A DNA stretch of 64,000 nucleotides from Nostoc calcicola FACHB-3891 (GTDB lineage Bacteria; Cyanobacteriota; Cyanobacteriia; Cyanobacteriales; Nostocaceae): positions 1 through 64,000 of the forward strand of contig NZ_JACJRQ010000035.1 of the NCBI RefSeq assembly GCF_014697355.1. Direction: 5' to 3'. Below are positions 60,563 to 64,000 of the stretch, piece by piece. The notes beneath the pieces are model-generated. The model saw nothing but the letters and a program-made list of their open reading frames with translations, was not told the DNA's origin and made no database searches. A program made the position numbers and the translations under genes. Position 1 is the first letter of the stretch, and the number at the start of each line of letters is the position of its first letter.

Positions 60563-61105
60563 ATGCAAATGCAATGGTATAATGAGCCGCCTGTTTGGCA
60601 AGTAAAAGATGAGGCGATCGCTGTCACTTCTGGGGCAAAAACAGATTTCTGGCGCGAAACTCACTACGGTTTTATTCGAGATAACGGTCACTTTTTTTAT
60701 CAACAAATTCAAGGTGACTTTATTGCAGAAGTTAAAGTCACTGGACAATATCAGGATTTATACGATCAAGCCGGCTTGATGATACGTTCAGATGAATTTA
60801 ATTGGTTAAAATGTGGCATTGAATTTGTCGATGGCATCCAACAAATTAGCGCAGTAGTGACACGTAATTTCTCAGATTGGTCTGTTATTCCAGTGCTTCA
60901 AAATCCTTATGCAATTTGGATACGTGTAACTCGACGCGGCACAGCAATAGAGGTGGAATACTCTTTAAATGGAACCGAGTATACAATGGTGCGACTTGCT
61001 TATTTGACTCCAGTGGAAACATTAAATGTTGGTGTGATGTGTGCCTCTCCTGAAGGAAATGGTTTTCAGATGAGGTTTGAAAATTTCCAAATTCGCAGTT
61101 TGTAA
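60563..61105 (+). CDS. DUF1349 (concanavalin-like fold) protein inside the urease operon
   Basis: A 180-residue protein of the DUF1349 family (WYNEPPVWQVKDEAIAVTSG, TDFWRETHYGFIRDNGHFFY, QAGLMIRSDEFNWLKCGIEF, PEGNGFQMRFENFQIRSL), predicted to be a beta-sandwich. E. coli-type relatives are poorly characterised. It follows ureB by 2 bases and precedes a remnant ureC start with a strong AAGGAG, so it was part of the operon before the insertion downstream. A urease role is possible but unproven. Confidence 0.8.
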   Translation: MQMQWYNEPPVWQVKDEAIAVTSGAKTDFWRETHYGFIRDNGHFFYQQIQGDFIAEVKVTGQYQDLYDQAGLMIRSDEFNWLKCGIEFVDGIQQISAVVTRNFSDWSVIPVLQNPYAIWIRVTRRGTAIEVEYSLNGTEYTMVRLAYLTPVETLNVGVMCASPEGNGFQMRFENFQIRSL

Positions 61106-61114
61106 GGAGTAGTT

Positions 61115-61180
61115 ATGAGTTACAGAATGTCCCGCCGCGCTGACACCAAAACTTATGGGTTAACAATAGCGTCCCTCTGA
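61115..61180 (+). pseudogene. decayed 5' fragment of ureC
   Basis: ATG at 61115, preceded by a strong AAGGAG, reads MSYRMSRRADTKTYGLTIAS and then TGA at 61180. The first 16 codons align with the intact ureC start (MPYRMSRRAYAETFGPTVGD at 62354) with about 9 of 47 bases different. After that similarity ends. It marks the original position of ureC before an insertion or duplication put about 1.2 kb of other genes between it and the working copy. Confidence 0.8.
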
Positions 61181-61192
61181 ATTTAAAAAAAG

Positions 61193-61597
61193 TTATTGAA
61201 CAGGTTTAATTTCAAACTCCAATTTGGAACGGTAAAAACAAACATCGAATTGCAAGAAAAAATTTGTTTGTCCAAGAATTAAAGGAGCATTCAGACTACT
61301 TACCCATGCAAATACTAACTGCACAGGTTAAAAATTACTAATTTCAGACGTTGCAAAAAATGGCATAGCAGGTTGATTGCTGAGATTTCCTGCCAATTGA
61401 ATGATAGCTTTACGCTCATCCCAAATCCCACCCAGCTGAAGCCCTAACTCATAAGGCATAACATTGACAGTAGCACCGCTATCAACTAAACCATTTGCTT
61501 GTATCCTGTAATTTTCTCGACTTAAAATCAAGGGGATTCTGGGTAAGCTATCAAATTCGTTTTGGGTGGAATTTGTGGTGGAATACTTGAATCGCAT
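61193..61597 (-). pseudogene. retropepsin-like aspartic protease, broken by in-frame TAA
   Basis: The first 89 residues have PLILSRENYRIQANGLVDSG with the aspartic protease D-S-G (DSGATVNVMP). The frame then meets TAA at 61330-61328 after EISNF. It continues in the same frame with PVQLVFAWVSSLNAPLILGQ and NFFLQFDVCFYRSKLEFEI, the usual C-terminal half of these small cyanobacterial proteins, ending at 61193. So a single stop splits a normal 134-residue gene. The truncated product lacks its second half and is probably inactive. Confidence 0.7.
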
Positions 61598-61602
61598 ATA
61601 GC

Positions 61603-61836
61603 TTAATGACTAGAATCCTTTTGTTCGAGTGCTTCCATTAGGACAGCACCAGCCCCAAAGCTATTATAAGGAGTTGGTAAATCATAGGTTTTGAAGGGTT
61701 CTAATGGGGAAATATCCTCAACTGTATCTAAATCTTCGGCAAGGATGCGAATTAGCTTAAGTTTTTCTGATGGAGAAAGCTTCCGAGCTATAGTAATTAG
61801 GTCTGCTAAGGTCATTTTATCTAAGCCAAACATCAC
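61603..61836 (-). CDS. small hypothetical protein next to the retropepsin-like gene
   Basis: A 77-residue protein, MTLADLITIARKLSPSEKLK near the start and LMEALEQKDSSH at the end. It is acidic and helical, the kind of small partner often placed just upstream of retropepsin-like genes in Nostoc. Its stop is 5 bases from the next start. An antitoxin-like role is possible but not shown. MTLAD at 61815 is an alternative start. Confidence 0.55.
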   Translation of the reverse strand: MMFGLDKMTLADLITIARKLSPSEKLKLIRILAEDLDTVEDISPLEPFKTYDLPTPYNSFGAGAVLMEALEQKDSSH

Positions 61837-61857
61837 TCAATTTACGGTATATTTATT

Positions 61858-61904
61858 TTTTAACGCAAAGGAGCGCAAAGTAAGCGCAAAGGTACGCGGA
61901 GTTA
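61858..61904. repeat. inverted repeat, left copy, flanking the GxxExxY gene
   Basis: AACGCAAAGGAGCGCAAAGT continues as AAGCGCAAAGG and CGCGGAG. The complement of this stretch appears at 62285-62325 with a few changes. The unit is itself built of GCGCAAAG repeats. Confidence 0.75.
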
Positions 61905-62279
61905 GAGTTTGTTTGCTACACGTTTAATGCCTTCTTTGAGGTGGAGAACATTAAAATTGAGAATAAGACCGAGTTTACAATTAGTTAATTTGAGATAAGT
62001 TAAAAGTTGTACGGAGTGAATTGGGTTAATGGATTCTACAGACTTGACTTCAATAATTACTTGATTTTCGACTATTAAATCTAATCGATAAACACAATCT
62101 AATTTCACCTCTTCATAAATAAGCGGTAATGGAACTTGCTTACCAACATTTAACCCCTTCTTTCTCAATTCGTAATACAAACACTCCTCATAAGCTGACT
62201 CCAATAAACCCGGCCCCAACGCCGTATGCACTCGCATTCCACAACCAACGATCACCCCACTCAAACTATTCTCATCCAT
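61902..62279 (-). CDS. GxxExxY family protein (PD-(D/E)XK-like)
   Basis: A 125-residue protein with the name-giving motif in ALGPGLLESAYEECLYYEL (GLLESAY), then LDLIVENQVIIEVKSVESIN, where D and ExK complete a PD-(D/E)XK-like nuclease site, then LKLGLILNF-like strands. The biological role is unknown. I start at the ATG 62279 (MDENSLSGVIVG); a longer frame to 62342 would translate the flanking repeat (KRKGAQSKRKGSQR). The gene is bracketed by inverted copies of one repeat, an odd arrangement treated in the findings. Confidence 0.8.
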   Translation of the reverse strand: MDENSLSGVIVGCGMRVHTALGPGLLESAYEECLYYELRKKGLNVGKQVPLPLIYEEVKLDCVYRLDLIVENQVIIEVKSVESINPIHSVQLLTYLKLTNCKLGLILNFNVLHLKEGIKRVANKL

Positions 62280-62284
62280 CCTCT

Positions 62285-62330
62285 GCGAACCTTTGCGCTT
62301 ACTTTGCGCCCCTTTGCGTTTAAACTCAAT
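62285..62330. repeat. inverted repeat, right copy, flanking the GxxExxY gene
   Basis: ACCTTTGCGCTTACTTTGCG and CCCCTTTGCGTTTAAA are the reverse complement of the repeat at 61858-61904, with small differences. The distance between the repeats is about 380 bases. Confidence 0.75.
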
Positions 62331-62353
62331 CTTAACCTCCATTACTAAAAATT

Positions 62354-64000
62354 ATGCCTTACAGAATGTCCCGCCGCGCCTACGCCGAAACTTTCGGCCC
62401 CACCGTCGGAGATAAAGTCCGACTTGCAGACACAGAATTATTTATTGAAGTTGAACAAGATTTCACCACCTACGGCGATGAAGTCAAATTCGGCGGCGGT
62501 AAAGTCATCCGAGATGGCATGGGACAATCCCCCATTTCTAATGCTGATGGCGCTGTAGATTTAGTAATTACTAATGCTTTAATCCTCGATTGGTGGGGTA
62601 TTGTCAAAGCAGATATCGGCATTAAAGATGGCAAGATTTTTAAAATTGGTAAAGCTGGAAATCCTTATATTCAAAATAATATAGATATTATCATTGGTCC
62701 TGGAACTGAAGCTTTAGCAGGGGAAGGAATGATTCTCACTGCTGGCGGTATTGATGCCCATATTCATTTTATTTGCCCCCAACAAATTGAAGTGGCGATC
62801 GCTTCTGGTATCACCACCATGATTGGCGGCGGTACTGGCCCTGCTACGGGTACAAATGCCACTACCTGCACCCCAGGCCCTTGGAACATTTATCGGATGT
62901 TGCAAGCCGCTGATGCTTTTCCTGTCAATTTAGGATTTTTGGGTAAAGGTAATGCCAGTCAACCCCAAGGACTTGTAGAACAAGTAGCCGCCGGTGCAAT
63001 GGGGTTAAAACTTCATGAAGACTGGGGAACTACGCCCGCAGCAATCGATACTTGCCTCAGTGTTGCTGATGAATATGATGTCCAAGTGGCTATTCACACT
63101 GATACCCTGAACGAAGCCGGGTTTGTGGAAGATACCATTGCCGCTTTTAAGAACCGTATCATCCACACTTACCACACCGAAGGCGCAGGCGGTGGACATG
63201 CACCAGATATCATCAAAGTTTGCGGCCAACCCAACGTCTTACCATCTTCCACTAACCCCACACGTCCTTACACCCTCAACACCTTAGACGAACACCTGGA
63301 TATGTTGATGGTATGCCATCACCTCGATCCGGCGATCGCTGAAGATGTCGCCTTTGCTGAGTCCCGCATCCGCCGTGAAACCATTGCTGCTGAAGACATT
63401 TTGCACGACTTGGGCGCATTCAGCATGATTTCTTCTGATTCCCAGGCAATGGGCAGGGTAGGCGAAGTGATAATTCGCACCTGGCAGACATCTCACAAAA
63501 TGAAGGTGCAACGAGGAATTCTTAACCCACAAGGAACTGAGGAAAAAGCAGATAATTTTCGGGCAAAAAGGTATGTAGCTAAGTATACTATTAATCCGGC
63601 GATCGCTCACGGAATTGCTGAATATGTGGGTTCAGTGGAAGAGGGAAAATTAGCAGATTTGTGCTTATGGCGTCCTGCATTTTTTGGCGTCAAGCCAGAA
63701 ATAGTGATTAAAGGCGGAATGATTGCCTGGTCGCAAATGGGCGATGCTAATGCCAGTATTCCCACACCCCAACCAGTACATATGCGGCCGATGTTTGGTA
63801 GTTTTGCTGGTGCTAGGAATGCCACATCATTAACTTTTGTTTCCCAGACGGCTTTAGAAAGAGAAATTCCGACACAGTTAGGTTTACGAAAAACAGCAGT
63901 TGCAGTTTCTAAAACACGCCAATTGAGTAAGCAGGATATGAAGCTGAACGATGCATTACCCAACATTGAAGTTGACCCAGAAACCTACGAAGTCAGGGCA
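62354..64000 (+). CDS. ureC: urease subunit alpha, C terminus beyond the window
   Basis: 549 codons are present; about 20 residues are missing at the right edge. It is the catalytic subunit hydrolysing urea at a di-nickel centre in the cytoplasm. All key residues are visible: His136 and His138 (DAHIHF), carbamylated Lys219 (GLKLHEDWG), His248, His274, the flap Cys321 and His322/323 (MVCHHLD), and Asp362 (SSDSQAMGR). The frame is intact. The leader (CCTCCATTACTAAAAATT) has no good ribosome-binding site, unlike the AAGGAG before the decayed copy at 61115. It is separated from ureB by about 1.8 kb because of the insertion. Confidence 0.97.
   Translation, partial: MPYRMSRRAYAETFGPTVGDKVRLADTELFIEVEQDFTTYGDEVKFGGGKVIRDGMGQSPISNADGAVDLVITNALILDWWGIVKADIGIKDGKIFKIGKAGNPYIQNNIDIIIGPGTEALAGEGMILTAGGIDAHIHFICPQQIEVAIASGITTMIGGGTGPATGTNATTCTPGPWNIYRMLQAADAFPVNLGFLGKGNASQPQGLVEQVAAGAMGLKLHEDWGTTPAAIDTCLSVADEYDVQVAIHTDTLNEAGFVEDTIAAFKNRIIHTYHTEGAGGGHAPDIIKVCGQPNVLPSSTNPTRPYTLNTLDEHLDMLMVCHHLDPAIAEDVAFAESRIRRETIAAEDILHDLGAFSMISSDSQAMGRVGEVIIRTWQTSHKMKVQRGILNPQGTEEKADNFRAKRYVAKYTINPAIAHGIAEYVGSVEEGKLADLCLWRPAFFGVKPEIVIKGGMIAWSQMGDANASIPTPQPVHMRPMFGSFAGARNATSLTFVSQTALEREIPTQLGLRKTAVAVSKTRQLSKQDMKLNDALPNIEVDPETYEVRA

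Noticed and set aside
61902..62342. The longer GxxExxY frame starting at 62342
   Set aside because: The extra 21 residues are a translation of the flanking GCGCAAAG repeat; the ATG at 62279 fits family length.
1..64000. tRNA, rRNA, tmRNA or RNase P RNA genes
   Set aside because: I looked in all gaps over 100 bases for CCA-ending cloverleaf patterns and known conserved boxes and saw none. A covariance-model scan would settle it.

Overview
The window looks like chromosomal DNA of a filamentous, Nostoc-type cyanobacterium. The palindrome GCGATCGC (HIP1) recurs throughout. There are carboxysome shell genes (ccmK3-ccmK4), an allophycocyanin alpha-B gene (apcD) and a HetZ-related gene. Most gaps are filled with heptanucleotide arrays (TAACTCC, ATGACAA, CCAAAAT types), REP-like sequence and miniature transposons, as is usual in Nostoc genomes. 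I found no tRNA, rRNA or CRISPR array.

Layout. 0-5 kb: an IS630-like transposase end at the left edge, an AT-rich membrane acyltransferase, an alpha/beta hydrolase, ccmK3-ccmK4, then 1.4 kb of repeats. 5-9 kb: a HetZ-related protein, a PilB/GspE-like protein without its ATPase domain, a Crp-family regulator, and a probable orphan right end of an IS200/IS605 element. 9-13 kb: a minus-strand pstS-pstC-pstA-pstB operon behind a three-repeat Pho box; pstC carries an in-frame TGA at codon 41. 13-21 kb: bioY, lspA, a secreted Pro-rich repeat protein, an FHA-fused class A penicillin-binding protein and the DUF3038/DUF4335 pair. 21-29 kb: apt, a DppB-like permease, a Uma2 protein, purF, purL and a Doc-type toxin-antitoxin pair. 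29-36 kb: repeat-rich DNA, apcD, a 23S rRNA uracil methyltransferase, an anti-sigma-type ATPase, small conserved proteins, asnS and two miniature transposons side by side.

37-50.5 kb is one large signalling cluster on the plus strand: CheW, CheR-TPR, three chemoreceptors, a second CheW with a Cys-rich N terminus, CheA-REC, CheB and a REC-histidine kinase. Gene content and sequence signatures match the Wsp (alternative cellular function) class rather than flagellar chemotaxis. The diguanylate cyclase WspR of Pseudomonas seems to be replaced by a REC-histidine kinase.

51-55 kb holds a NarL-type response regulator, a 2Fe-2S ferredoxin-like protein and groES-groEL behind a perfect CIRCE operator. 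Between groEL and the urease genes lies a small AT-rich two-gene unit: a HEPN-like protein and an 897-residue protein with two P-loop NTPase modules. It looks like an uncharacterised conflict or defence operon and is the best candidate for something new. The window ends in a urease operon (ureD, ureA, ureB, a DUF1349 gene, ureC). A roughly 1.2-kb block of opposite-strand genes has entered it: a broken retropepsin-like gene, a small ORF, and a GxxExxY gene bracketed by inverted repeats. A decayed copy of the ureC 5' end remains on the far side of the block.
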